Numbered from the stretch's first letter, positions 8,301-16,448 are shown. The stretch is 23,266 nt of DNA from an uncultured Oscillibacter sp. (GCA_900544105.1 UQUC01000029.1:1-23266); one strand, 5' to 3'. The notes: generated by a model not told the origin, from the letters alone. Made by a program: numbers and translations.

Positions 8301-10825
8301 ATAACGAGGAATACCGCGTGGTGCTGCTGCGTCTGCCCGGCGAAGGCACCTATCCCGTCAGCACGGGCGATTCTGACTTGAAATTTTCGCATGAGACCGC
8401 CAGCGTCCTGCCCTTTGAGGCGCTGAAGCTGACGCAGAACGGCGACGAACTCTCCGGTGAGGTGAAGTATCCCGAAGCCGGGAGGACCTACACCCTGCGC
8501 ACCTATCTGGGCAGCGCCGAGGGCGAGGCCGATTATCTGGTGGACGAGCAAATCGTGGAGGATACCGACAGCATTTCCGTCACCATTCCAACCGAAGGCA
8601 CGTTCATGCCCAGCGGCGAGTACTACGCCACGTCGTTCCTGATGACGGAGAAGGAATTTACCTTTGAGGACGAAAGCACGGAGACCGCTCTTATGGCCAT
8701 CGACAGCCAGCAGTTTGACCATCCGATCACTTATACGAACACCAATGAGCCTGACGCGCCTGAGAATGTCTCGCTGACCTTTGCCGGCAACGAGGTGATG
8801 AGTGCTTCGTGGGACGCCGTGGACGGCGCCGACGGCTACCGCGTGACGATCTATCAGGAAAAGGGCAGCGGTTGGAAGGACACCGGCTTTGGCTACGATC
8901 TTGACAAGAACACCACCTCCATCGACATGGCGCTGACCGTGGGCGGAAACGCCGTTGAGGTTTCGGGAGCTGGTAAGGTTTCGTCCGTTCCCGCCAAAAA
9001 TCTGTCCGCCGACGAGACCTACAAGATCGGCGTGAGCGCCTACAAGGAGGAAACGTACTTCACGGAGAATCCGGAGACTGGCTCCACGGAAGGCGAGGGA
9101 ACAAGTATCGCCGAGGGTACAGAGGGCAGTACCGCGGGGAGCGGAGGAACCGGTACCCAGGCGCTTACCGCGAAGTATTACAGTCCGGAGAAAATGTCCG
9201 CTGAGGAATACCTGCCGAAATACGAGCCGCTGCATATGACGCTCACCGTGAACGGCACCGCCATCACCGCAGATGAAAACGGCGTGTACCATGCCTATGT
9301 GGACGGCGGCAGCAATTCCCTCACGGTGACAGCGGACGGCGCAAACAGCATCACTGTCACGAGAATGGACAAGACAACAGGTAACGAGATAACGCCTGAT
9401 AGCGAAGGCAGCTATCCGCTCCCTGCATTTGAAGGCAGTCTGATGTTCAAGATCGACGGCAAGCAGGGACTGGACGTGACCAGCGTGTTCCTGCTGGTGA
9501 GCCGCGACGAGACGCCTCCCATGCTGACCCTCGCTGATCCGGTGTTCTTCGCTGACCGGGACACCGGCGAGTACACCGTCACCGGCACGGCGGACGCCGG
9601 CAGCGAGATCATTTATGGAAAAACCAGTCAGTCTGCCACCCAGTCTGTCACCGCCGACAGCGACGGCCGCTTTACCGTCTCCGGTATGCTGAATAAAGAG
9701 AAAAATACCGGCATCCTTTTCCTCAGCGCGAAGGACAGCGCAGGCAACGAATCCACGCAGCAGATGGCGATGATCACCCGGCAGACCCGGTATGCCGTCA
9801 CCGTGAACAACAGCTATGCGGACGCCTCCGGCGCGGGAAGCTATGCGGCGGGGATCGTTGTCGCCGTCAGCGCAGGCAACCGCAGCGGTTACACCTTCAA
9901 TGGATGGACGACTGACAGCGGCGTTGCCTTTGACGATGCCAACGCCGCCGAAACGACCTTCATCATGCCGGACGGCAATGTGACCGTCACGGCGAACTGG
10001 TCGAAGAACAGCGGATCGTCCTCGTCCGACCGGGGTGACTCCGATCCCCGCTATACCGTCGGAATTCCGGACAAGACGGAAAATGGCAGCGTGAGCGTCA
10101 GCCCGAAGAACGCCGGTCAAGGCGACCGCGTGACCGTCACGGTGAAGCCGGACGAGGGCTATGAGCTGGGCAATCTCACCATCACAGACAGCAAGGGCAA
10201 CGAGCTGCCACTCACCGATCAGGGCGATGGCAAATTCACCTTCATCATGCCCGCCGGAAAGGTGGAGGTCAAGGCCACATTCACGGAGGAAGTGAAGATC
10301 AGCCCCTTCCGGGACGTTTCCACCGATGCCTATTACTACGAAGCCGTGAAGTGGGCGCAGAAGAAGGGAATTACCGGCGGCATCGGCGACGGCCTGTTTG
10401 GTCCCAATCAGCCCTGCACCCGTGCCCAGATCGTCACCTTCCTGTGGCGGGCCGCCGGTTCTCCGGTGGTGAATTACGCCATGGATCTGGCGGACGTTCA
10501 CGGTGACGCTTACTATGCGGAGGCCGTCCGTTGGGCGCTGAGCCAGGGCATTACCACCGGTACGGCAGACGGCAAGTTCAGCCCCAATGCGCCTTGCACC
10601 CGCGCCCAGAGCATGACCTTCCTGTTCCGGGCGTCCAAGGCGTCCGCCGATGGCGCGCCTGCTTTCAGTGACGTGGCCGCCGACGCCTACTACGCCGAAG
10701 CGGTGAAGTGGGCTACGGACAACGGCATTACCAACGGCACAACAAGCTCCACCTTCAGCCCCGGCAGCGGCTGCACGCGAGCGCAGATCGTGACATTCCT
10801 GTGGAGACTGTACGCGGGGAAGTAA
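5357..10825 (+). CDS. Large secreted surface protein with Ig/FN3-like modules and three SLH domains
   Basis: The 1822-residue protein has a signal peptide (MKK, hydrophobic 5-18, likely cleavage near Ala24 or Ala26). Residues about 27-900 match no family I recognise; 480-800 are rich in alternating hydrophobic positions that suggest long beta-structure. An FN3-like module lies at about 1130-1235 (PDAPENVSLTF, then ASWDAVDGADGYRVTIYQ), followed by a Gly/Thr/Glu linker (1237-1269), Ig-like segments (about 1385-1475) and two InlB/List-Bact-type repeats ending in IMPDGNVTVTANW and IMPAGKVEVKATF. Three SLH domains (about 1649-1701, 1710-1761, 1769-1822), each with AVKWA or AVRWA and CTRAQ, should anchor it to secondary cell-wall polymer. 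The ribosome binding site is AAGGAGGG. A decayed copy of part of it lies at 16449-16975. Confidence 0.9.
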   Translation: MKKTITLLLTLCLLLGLLPTEAVAFAGDIYRAGDVTQVKMADGSLSLQNGYVHVTLHKLLETYSYLTVAPTVKPDEDSMWNSQTPFCNYTTYNQGVPTTEGVVISLKKMEFVTGTPNGGGTKAIKAEYDLLSSHSHVAAKATVYYEIVQLKESGTAAKEDTWGVLTTVGSIEIIGGREQFTRDFDFRWGYYLNGFTSMGHSAMLEETGGPAIKLSRTTVPEGEDPKITTESSTITVPVEKLNTKTVPKGYSSWGDVDGIYITEAYVDSYPWANPFVGLSDYYGKTITAPSGEPLRVDLAQFVSVQPGDKPLNSLVSCESYVSFDFEPENYAADSTHFLWGFRDLKTLKQEIPSEPDKVDPAIYAKRLAVFSSGSGVTVEHVADDAALSALKKRYGDPVALINGDYESKNGEAFTFTGGAALLSPSVTATWDKNSGGKLVIHKNGTVEQSGVSLSAPTFKFYQPTSGAEGTLSISLAEKGFAFDIDPAKNDAIVYVDIPYAKVKLEKAAADVTGNLVFSGDIGFQTIFDGAEFSLEKLGYGLKGNEFKVNGVHAKGRFDTEKMLSLELAKIEGEVNTFKGEERYAFELELNVFDLFETEAKLALERANDGSLIPDELWFFVKSEPGILLIPPAPVGRLTGGGAGFKDLVATVNGNYFAIPPIKLRGAVSGAYLQLIEGRGDVVLGPSEISLKASDVGIVGFGKYGQVVDSFGYALKLTGQERNYKGTAYQGVYLVGSEELELHLPNTEFNVIVLDSPIELGAFGGVNKAKDRVYLGIGANGTVDGRVQIPKGFPFAGTKFGSAKIQLIAGGQTEIPIRNVSVSEGMKQAFNNIDAYLGAMAQTQNPLFGVRVWVLVPKVLQTKFRYKEGWAIEGSFIKKLPAWDWSSKGIEQVVPSGGSEAAATYVLRAPAASMTPVSSADIKVTAGADETPYILLAFDSSVSEETLRDDLMVDGKKPTWELDDSIDETKIYAASDIITNKNDNEEYRVVLLRLPGEGTYPVSTGDSDLKFSHETASVLPFEALKLTQNGDELSGEVKYPEAGRTYTLRTYLGSAEGEADYLVDEQIVEDTDSISVTIPTEGTFMPSGEYYATSFLMTEKEFTFEDESTETALMAIDSQQFDHPITYTNTNEPDAPENVSLTFAGNEVMSASWDAVDGADGYRVTIYQEKGSGWKDTGFGYDLDKNTTSIDMALTVGGNAVEVSGAGKVSSVPAKNLSADETYKIGVSAYKEETYFTENPETGSTEGEGTSIAEGTEGSTAGSGGTGTQALTAKYYSPEKMSAEEYLPKYEPLHMTLTVNGTAITADENGVYHAYVDGGSNSLTVTADGANSITVTRMDKTTGNEITPDSEGSYPLPAFEGSLMFKIDGKQGLDVTSVFLLVSRDETPPMLTLADPVFFADRDTGEYTVTGTADAGSEIIYGKTSQSATQSVTADSDGRFTVSGMLNKEKNTGILFLSAKDSAGNESTQQMAMITRQTRYAVTVNNSYADASGAGSYAAGIVVAVSAGNRSGYTFNGWTTDSGVAFDDANAAETTFIMPDGNVTVTANWSKNSGSSSSDRGDSDPRYTVGIPDKTENGSVSVSPKNAGQGDRVTVTVKPDEGYELGNLTITDSKGNELPLTDQGDGKFTFIMPAGKVEVKATFTEEVKISPFRDVSTDAYYYEAVKWAQKKGITGGIGDGLFGPNQPCTRAQIVTFLWRAAGSPVVNYAMDLADVHGDAYYAEAVRWALSQGITTGTADGKFSPNAPCTRAQSMTFLFRASKASADGAPAFSDVAADAYYAEAVKWATDNGITNGTTSSTFSPGSGCTRAQIVTFLWRLYAGK

Positions 10826-10844
10826 TTGCAATATGCGTAAAGGC

Positions 10845-10886
10845 GGCTCCCTTGACTGCGAAAAGCGGCCGGGGGAGCCACTTTTT
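10845..10886 (+). terminator. Terminator of the surface-protein gene
   Basis: GGCTCCC (10845-10851) pairs with GGGAGCC (10873-10879) across a GC-rich loop and is followed by ACTTTTTC. A degraded version of the same element is found at 16942-16975 in the remnant gene. Bases 10887-11025 hold nothing I can identify. Confidence 0.75.
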
Positions 10887-11025
10887 CACTTCCGGCCCGC
10901 GGGCCATGCGCGCGAGCAGGAGGTTGCCGACGGTGGGATATTGAAAAGCAAAACCTGGTAGGACGAATTTATGTAATAGAGTGCAATGGTATGAGATAGA
11001 AAACGGCAACCAGTTTCATCACGCA

Positions 11026-11059
11026 GAAAAATGCCCGAAGGAGATCTTCCTTCGGGCAT
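11026..11059 (-). terminator. Terminator of the liv operon
   Basis: A perfect 12-bp stem (11031-11042 with 11048-11059, ATGCCCGAAGGA and complement) has a 5-nt loop and is followed on the minus strand by TTTTCTGC. It ends the livJHMGF transcript 20 bases after livF, facing the terminator at 10845-10886. Confidence 0.85.
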
Positions 11060-11078
11060 TGCGTGTATTCGGCAGAAA

Positions 11079-11789
11079 TCAGCTGCTTTTTCCCAGGTAC
11101 GCTTCCTTCACCCGGCTGTCCGCCAGCAGCTCCGCGCCGGTGCCGGACATGGTGATGGTGCCGGTCTCCAGCACATAGGCGAGGTCCGCGATCTTCAGAG
11201 CCATGTTAGCGTTCTGCTCCACCAGCAGCACTGTGACGCCCTGCCGGTTGATCTCCCGGATGATGGAGAAGATGTCCTGCACCACCAGCGGGGCCAGGCC
11301 CAGAGACGGTTCATCCAGCATCATCAGCTTGGGGCGGGACATGAGGGCACGGCCCACGGCCAGCATCTGCTGCTCGCCGCCGGAGAGGGTGCCCGCCAGC
11401 TGCCAGCTCCGTTCCTCCAACCGGGGAAACAGGCTGTACACCCACTGGATGTCTTTGTCGATCTCCGCTTTGTCCCGGCGCAGATAGGCCCCGATCTTCA
11501 GATTTTCCAGCACCGTCATATCCGGGAAGACCCGGCGGCCCTCCGGACTCATGGCGATGCCGGTGGAGATGATCTTGTCGATGGACTTGCCCAGCAGCGC
11601 CTGCCCGTCCCACTGGACGGAGCCGCCGGAGGCCTTTACCAGTCCGGTGACGGTCCGCAGGGTGGTGGATTTGCCTGCGCCGTTGGCGCCGATCAGCGTC
11701 ACGATCCTGCCGTCCGGTACTTCCAGAGAAATGCCCCGGAGGGCCTGGATACCGCCGTAGTGGACCTGGAGGTTTTCAATTTTAAGCAT
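11079..11789 (-). CDS. livF: Branched-chain amino acid ABC transporter, ATP-binding protein
   Basis: LivF is one of two cytoplasmic ATPases that power the LivHM permease. The 236-residue protein has Walker A GANGAGKS (34-41), the ABC signature LSGGEQ (135-140), Walker B LMMLDEP (155-161) and the switch region LLVEQN. The sequence IAMSPEGRRVFPDMTVLENL is typical of LivF rather than LivG. Its start overlaps the livG stop by 8 bp. The ligand could be leucine/isoleucine/valine or, as in related HAAT systems, urea or short amides. Confidence 0.93.
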   Translation of the reverse strand: MLKIENLQVHYGGIQALRGISLEVPDGRIVTLIGANGAGKSTTLRTVTGLVKASGGSVQWDGQALLGKSIDKIISTGIAMSPEGRRVFPDMTVLENLKIGAYLRRDKAEIDKDIQWVYSLFPRLEERSWQLAGTLSGGEQQMLAVGRALMSRPKLMMLDEPSLGLAPLVVQDIFSIIREINRQGVTVLLVEQNANMALKIADLAYVLETGTITMSGTGAELLADSRVKEAYLGKSS

Positions 11790-12624
11790 CGTCCGCCACC
11801 CCCAGATACGCGTCGATGACGCGCTGATTTTTTTGGATCTCCGCCGGTGTGCCGTGGGCGATCAGCTTGCCGAAATCCAGCACATAGATGCGGTCGGAAA
11901 TGCCCATGACCAGATTCATGTGGTGCTCGATGAGGAGGATCGTGATCTTGAATTTTTCCCGGATCTCCCCGATAAAGGCTGTCAGCTCATCCGTTTCCTG
12001 AGGGTTCATGCCGGCGGCCGGCTCATCCAGAAGCAGCAGCTTCGGCTCCGCCGCCAGTGCCCGGGCGATCTCCAGCCGCCGCTGCTTGCCGTAGGGCAGG
12101 CTGGTGGCCAACTCGTTTTTCACGTCGGACAACCCTACGATCTCCAGCAGCTCCTCCACCTGCGCTCGCTGGGCCGCCTCCTCCTTCCGGTTCAGCCGGA
12201 ACGCGGCGGAAAAAACGCTGCTGGTGGAGCGGCAATGCTTGGCGATGAGCACATTGTCGAACACCGTCTGGGTCTTCCACAGGCGGATGTTCTGGAAGGT
12301 CCGGGCCATGCCCGCCCGGGTGATCTTATCCGGGGTAGGGGAGAGGGTCTCCGTGAAAAGGCTGTCACACTGGCCCTTGTACTGCTTTTTCATTTTGCCC
12401 TGGGGGTGGTTTTCGATGATCTTCGCCCCATCGAACCACACCGCGCCGTTGGTGGGCTGGTATACGCCGGTGATGACATTGAAGGCAGTGGTCTTTCCCG
12501 CGCCGTTGGGTCCGATGAGGGCCACGATCTCGCCCTCGCTGACCTCCAGCTCCAGATCGTCCACAGCCACAACGCCGCCGAACTGCATGGTGATGTGATC
12601 CAGTCTCAAAAGCTGCTCACTCAT
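11782..12624 (-). CDS. livG: Branched-chain amino acid ABC transporter, ATP-binding protein
   Basis: LivG is the second ATPase of the transporter. It shows Walker A GPNGAGKT (38-45), the Q-loop in ARTFQNIRLW (Gln111), the signature LPYGKQRRLEIARAL (176-190), Walker B LLLLDEPAAGMNP (197 onward) and the switch His in LIEHH. At 280 residues it is about 25 longer than E. coli LivG, owing to a basic insertion at about 72-100 (HPQGKMKKQYKGQ onward) before the Q-loop. The ATG overlaps the livM stop as ATGA. Confidence 0.93.
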   Translation of the reverse strand: MSEQLLRLDHITMQFGGVVAVDDLELEVSEGEIVALIGPNGAGKTTAFNVITGVYQPTNGAVWFDGAKIIENHPQGKMKKQYKGQCDSLFTETLSPTPDKITRAGMARTFQNIRLWKTQTVFDNVLIAKHCRSTSSVFSAAFRLNRKEEAAQRAQVEELLEIVGLSDVKNELATSLPYGKQRRLEIARALAAEPKLLLLDEPAAGMNPQETDELTAFIGEIREKFKITILLIEHHMNLVMGISDRIYVLDFGKLIAHGTPAEIQKNQRVIDAYLGVADDA

Positions 12625-13778
12625 GGCTGTACCGCCTCCTTCGTTGCTTTTTTCTGCCGCTTTTTCAGGAGATCCGGCAGCTCTTTATCTCCCATGATGC
12701 CCTTCCGGAAGAACAGCACCACCACCATGATGATGACGGAGAACACCACCATCCGGAAGCCGGTGCGCAGGAAGGGGACCTTGAAGCTGCCGATGTAGGT
12801 CTCTGCATCCAGAAACCGCAGCCACCATTCACTGGCCGCCACATACAGGAATGCCGCGATGCAGCTGCCGGAGATAGAGCCGATACCGCCGATGACCACG
12901 ATCAGCAAGATCTCGTAGGTCATGGCCGTGGTGAACACCTTGGCCTGCGCCTGATTAGCGAACATGGCGAACAGGCCGCCGCCCACCCCGGCGAAAAACG
13001 AGCTGATGCAGAAGGCCAGCCGCTTGTGGCGGGCCAGATTGATGCCCATGGCCTCTGCCGCCACCTCATCGTCCCGGATAGCCTTGAAAGCCCGGCCGTA
13101 GGTGGAGTTGATCAGCAGTACGATCACCGCCACACACACCCCCGCCAGCAGAAACGGCACGAAGGTGGATAGCCGCAGGATCACCTTGCCGTCGGCATTC
13201 TGGATATTGAAGCTGGAGAAGGTGGGGAAGTTCTTCAAGGCGTTGGCGCCGTTGGTCACAGGGCCGAGGGGGTCCCACTGGAAAATGGCCCGGATGATCT
13301 CCGCGAAGCCCAGGGTGGCAATGGCCAGATAGTCGGATTTCAGACGCAGCACCGGCAGGCCGATGAGCCACGCCACCGCTGCCGCCACGCAGCCGCCCAG
13401 AAACAGGGCCAGCAGAACGCCCAGCACCAGCCCCACAGCCCCGCCGCCGAACAGCTCCGGCAGGGAGAACTTCACGGCGGAGCCGTTATAGAGATAGTAC
13501 ACCGCTTCCCGGTCCGCCGTGGGAATGGTGAGAATGGCGTAGGTGTAAGCGCCCAGCAGCATGAAGCCCGCCTGCCCCAGAGAAAACAGGCCGGTGAAGC
13601 CGTTGAGCAGGTTCATGGACACTGCCACCAGCGCATACACCGCGCCCTTTTTCAGAACGGTGAACAGCATCCCCGTGGGCTTCATGGTGTTTTCCAGCAG
13701 GACGACCAGCGCCAGCAGCGCCAGCGCGCAGAGCAGGGCGATCACCGTGCCCCGTTTGCTTTTCTTTTCGTTCAGCAC
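12621..13778 (-). CDS. livM: Branched-chain amino acid ABC transporter, permease
   Basis: This 385-residue polytopic permease pairs with LivH. The segments VSMNLLNGFTGLFSLGQAGF, LRLKSDYLAIATLGFAEI and AFCISSFFAGVGGGLFA are typical of LivM. Translation starts at GTG 13778, 13 bases after the livH stop. The only ribosome binding site is an unusual run of seven Gs (13785-13791) directly before GATCGACT. Two C-terminal basic stretches (RKGIMG..., KKRQKKATK) would face the cytoplasm. Confidence 0.92.
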   Translation of the reverse strand: MLNEKKSKRGTVIALLCALALLALVVLLENTMKPTGMLFTVLKKGAVYALVAVSMNLLNGFTGLFSLGQAGFMLLGAYTYAILTIPTADREAVYYLYNGSAVKFSLPELFGGGAVGLVLGVLLALFLGGCVAAAVAWLIGLPVLRLKSDYLAIATLGFAEIIRAIFQWDPLGPVTNGANALKNFPTFSSFNIQNADGKVILRLSTFVPFLLAGVCVAVIVLLINSTYGRAFKAIRDDEVAAEAMGINLARHKRLAFCISSFFAGVGGGLFAMFANQAQAKVFTTAMTYEILLIVVIGGIGSISGSCIAAFLYVAASEWWLRFLDAETYIGSFKVPFLRTGFRMVVFSVIIMVVVLFFRKGIMGDKELPDLLKKRQKKATKEAVQP

Positions 13779-13791
13779 AGTCGATCCCCCC

Positions 13792-14667
13792 CTACACTTT
13801 GTCCGTGACTTTTTCGCCGAACAGACCCGTGGGCTTCACGCAAAGCACTACGATCAGGATGGCGAAGGTAAAGGCGTCGGAAAAGACGCTCCAATCGGAG
13901 CCTTTGATGACGCTCTCGCAGATACCGATGAGAAACGCCCCCACCACGGCGCCGGGAATGGAGCCGATACCGCCGAATACCGCCGCTACGAAGGCCCGCA
14001 GTCCCGGCAGGGAGCCGGACAGGGGGACGATGGACTGGTAGTTGGTGAAGTACAGCAGGGAGCCGATGGCCGCCAGCAGTGAGCCGATGATGAAGGTCAC
14101 GGAGATCACGCTGTTGATCCGGATGCCCATGAGCTGCGCGGTTTCAAAATCCCGGGACACGGCCCGCATGGCCATGCCGATCCGGGTGTGGTTGATGAGC
14201 TGGGTCAGGGCCGCCACCAGAAGCACCACCAGCACCGGCGTGACCACCGTCACATACTTGGTGGATACCCCTGCGATGGTCAGCTGGTTGGACAGACCGG
14301 GCAGGGCGGGGTACATCTGGGGCAGGCCGCCGGTGACATAGGTCGCCAGATTTTGCAGCAGATAGCTGACGCCGATGGCGGAGATCATCACCGACATCCG
14401 GGGGGCTGTCCGCAGAGGCTTGTAGGCCGCCCGCTCGATGATGAAGCCCAGCAGCACCGTCAGAATGATCATCAGGGGAATGGCCGCGGCCAGCGGCAGG
14501 CTGGCGCTGAGGTAGACCATCATCAGACCGGCTACCATGAATACATCGCCGTGGGCGAAGTTGATCAGCCGCAGGATGCCGTAGACCATGGTATAGCCGA
14601 TGGCGATGAGGGCGTACTGCCCGCCCAGCGATATGCCGGAGAGCAGAATGGAGATGCCGTATTGCAC
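13792..14667 (-). CDS. livH: Branched-chain amino acid ABC transporter, permease
   Basis: This 291-residue permease is of usual LivH length, with about eight membrane helices. Typical segments are SLGGQYALIAIGYTMVYGIL, LINFAHGDVFM, and near the C-terminus GLRAFVAAVFGGIGSIPGA. I start at GTG 14667 (MQYGISILL), because GGGAGGG lies 6 bases upstream. A TTG at 14691 would extend the protein by eight residues, but would place this ribosome binding site inside the gene. Confidence 0.92.
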   Translation of the reverse strand: MQYGISILLSGISLGGQYALIAIGYTMVYGILRLINFAHGDVFMVAGLMMVYLSASLPLAAAIPLMIILTVLLGFIIERAAYKPLRTAPRMSVMISAIGVSYLLQNLATYVTGGLPQMYPALPGLSNQLTIAGVSTKYVTVVTPVLVVLLVAALTQLINHTRIGMAMRAVSRDFETAQLMGIRINSVISVTFIIGSLLAAIGSLLYFTNYQSIVPLSGSLPGLRAFVAAVFGGIGSIPGAVVGAFLIGICESVIKGSDWSVFSDAFTFAILIVVLCVKPTGLFGEKVTDKV

Positions 14668-14724
14668 GGGGATCCCTCCCTTTTCTTTCAAGTTTTACGC
14701 GGAAAGGCACACGGCGGAGCCGCC

Positions 14725-14747
14725 TTGAAAAAAGCCGCGGAGCGGCT
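14725..14747 (-). terminator. Short intrinsic terminator or attenuator between livJ and livH
   Basis: On the minus strand AGCCGC-TCC-GCGGCT (14733-14747) is followed directly by a T-run. Together with the hairpin at 14808-14833 it would let only part of the transcription continue from livJ into livHMGF, giving an excess of binding protein. This layout is common for binding-protein genes. Confidence 0.6.
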
Positions 14748-14807
14748 GCTTTCGGGGCGGCCCCGGCCTTGGCGCGTTCACGCGAACCGTCTGTAAACGG
14801 TAAGACC

Positions 14808-14833
14808 GCCTGGCGGGGGAGTCCCCGCCAGGC
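14808..14833 (-). promoter_or_regulatory. Stable hairpin just after livJ
   Basis: A perfect 11-bp GC-rich stem (14808-14818 with 14823-14833) with loop GAGT begins 17 bases after the livJ stop. It lacks a proper T-run, so it more likely protects the 3' end of the livJ message than terminates transcription. Confidence 0.55.
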
Positions 14834-14850
14834 AGGTCGGCAGGATCGGA

Positions 14851-16053
14851 TCAACCGGCTTTCTGCATTGTTTCCAGAGCCCAGGCGTTGTTGGCGGTGT
14901 CAGCCACCTTGATGTAGGCAGTGTCGCGGATAGCGTCGCCGATGTCGTCGAAGGCGATGTCGCCGGTGACACCGGTGTAGGTCACACCGGGCAGCGCGGC
15001 CTTTACAGCGGCGGGATCGGTGGAGCCGGCGGCCTTCAGAGCCTCCAGCGCCACATAGTAGGCGTCATAGCCCATGGCGGTGACGGCTGCGATGGTGTCA
15101 TTACCGCCGTTGTTGGTCATGGCGGTGGCGTCCTCGTTCAGCCAGGCCTTGATGCCCTCATCGAATTCGGGAGAGCCGCCCTCCTGATAGAAGGTGGAGA
15201 CATACAGCTTCACGTTAGAGCTGGAAGCGGCTTCCAGAACCATGTTGCTGTCCAAGGTATCGGAGCCCAGAATGGGGATCTCCAGCCCCATGGAAGCGGC
15301 CAGCTTCACGATCTGAGTGGAGTAGGAGATGGACACGGGGCAGAAGATGACTTCCGCACCGGAGGAGACGGCCTTCGACAGGTAGGTGCTGAAGTCGGAG
15401 GTGTTGGTGGGGAAGGAGTCGGTGATGACCTCGCCGTCAAAGGCGTCGGTAAAGTACTTGATCAGGCCCTGATCGTACTCGTTGCCCAGCTCGCCCAGGC
15501 AATAGGCCTTCTTAGCGGAGAACTTCTCCTGCGCGAAGTTGGCCAGAACGGTGCCCTGGAAGGGGTCCAGGAAGCAGATGCGGAAATAGTAGTCATTGCC
15601 TGCGGTGACGCCGGGGTTGGTACAGGTCACGCCGATGGCGGCCAGACCCGCTTCACCGAAGATGGGGCCGCCGGCCATGGCGCAGCTGGAGCCGTAAGTA
15701 CCCAGCACCAGAGAAACGTCCTTGCTCACCAGCTCGGAGGCGGCGGTAGGGGCCTTGGCGGAATCGGAGCCGTTATCGGCATAGACCAGCTCCACCTTGT
15801 AGGTCTCGCCGCCGATATCCACAGTGGGGGTCATGTGGTTGGCGTACTGCATACCCAGCATCTCCTGCTTGCCGCCGGCGCCGGAGTCGCCGGTAGCAGG
15901 CTCGAATACGCCGATCTTTACAACTTTTTCGCCGGAAGCGGCGTCAGAACTGCTCTGGCTGTCGCTGCTGGCATCGCTGGAGCTGTCAGCGCCGCAGGCC
16001 GCCAGGCTCATGGACATGGCCAGCGCCAGCATGATGGAAACAAACTTCTTCAT
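14851..16053 (-). CDS. livJ: Branched-chain amino acid ABC transporter, substrate-binding lipoprotein
   Basis: This 400-residue periplasmic-binding-protein type I family member captures the ligand outside the cell and delivers it to LivHM. A lipoprotein signal ends in LAAC with Cys20 as lipid anchor, followed by a Ser/Asp linker (about 21-42). The mature domain begins VVKIGVFEPATGDSGAGGKQ, typical of LivJ/K, and LVLGTYGSSCAMAGGPIFGEAGL fits the ligand cleft. AAGGAGG precedes ATG 16053. It is the first gene of the liv operon. Ligand specificity cannot be read from sequence. Confidence 0.92.
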   Translation of the reverse strand: MKKFVSIMLALAMSMSLAACGADSSSDASSDSQSSSDAASGEKVVKIGVFEPATGDSGAGGKQEMLGMQYANHMTPTVDIGGETYKVELVYADNGSDSAKAPTAASELVSKDVSLVLGTYGSSCAMAGGPIFGEAGLAAIGVTCTNPGVTAGNDYYFRICFLDPFQGTVLANFAQEKFSAKKAYCLGELGNEYDQGLIKYFTDAFDGEVITDSFPTNTSDFSTYLSKAVSSGAEVIFCPVSISYSTQIVKLAASMGLEIPILGSDTLDSNMVLEAASSSNVKLYVSTFYQEGGSPEFDEGIKAWLNEDATAMTNNGGNDTIAAVTAMGYDAYYVALEALKAAGSTDPAAVKAALPGVTYTGVTGDIAFDDIGDAIRDTAYIKVADTANNAWALETMQKAG

Positions 16054-16115
16054 TCAATTCATCCTCCTTGCGAGATCCGGACTGCTCAAAACGTCCGCCT
16101 CTTGTAGATGGATGT

Positions 16116-16144
16116 ATTTTATGCAGATACAATACAGCCCGCAA
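16116..16144 (-). promoter_or_regulatory. Promoter of the liv operon
   Basis: On the minus strand TTGCGG (-35, 16139-16144) is separated by 17 bp from TAAAAT (-10, 16116-16121), about 60 bases upstream of the livJ start. The same -35 form, TTGCGG, occurs before the DeoR-family gene. Confidence 0.6.
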
Positions 16145-16190
16145 GAGAAAATCCGCACAAAATTTTTTCTGCGGTTTTCGCAGACTTTTC

Positions 16191-16315
16191 ACCAAATGAC
16201 CATGCAGTAAAACCAAATGCGTTTGACATACGGACAAATTGGCTGATTTCAGAAAATGCAGCTTTTAACGCTGTCCGTCAGAAACGGACATTACCACTGG
16301 TGATTTTGACCAAAT
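16191..16315. promoter_or_regulatory. Repeated half-sites upstream of the liv promoter
   Basis: ACCAAAT occurs at 16191-16197, 16212-16218 (21 bp apart, two helical turns) and 16309-16315. ACGGACA occurs at 16230-16236 and 16284-16290, the latter forming a perfect 7-bp inverted repeat with TGTCCGT at 16272-16278 (5-nt spacer). They may be regulator binding sites for livJ. The rest of the intergenic stretch 16145-16448 shows nothing else I can identify. Confidence 0.4.
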
Positions 16316-16448
16316 AATTTTCGGTTTCTTGGACGAAACGTGAAAATAAAGGGCGGCCAGCGCTTCATTCAGGTATTATGGTTTTCCGCGGCAGCTTCTT
16401 TGCGGGAATGGGACTATTTGAGCCGACAAAACCGGCAGCGTAAGGCTA

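Noticed and set aside
7370..10831. A minus-strand open frame of over 1100 codons opposite the surface-protein gene
   Set aside because: It is a codon-bias shadow of the plus-strand gene. It has no ribosome binding site, its translation is low-complexity and resembles no family, and the plus strand has a signal peptide and SLH domains.
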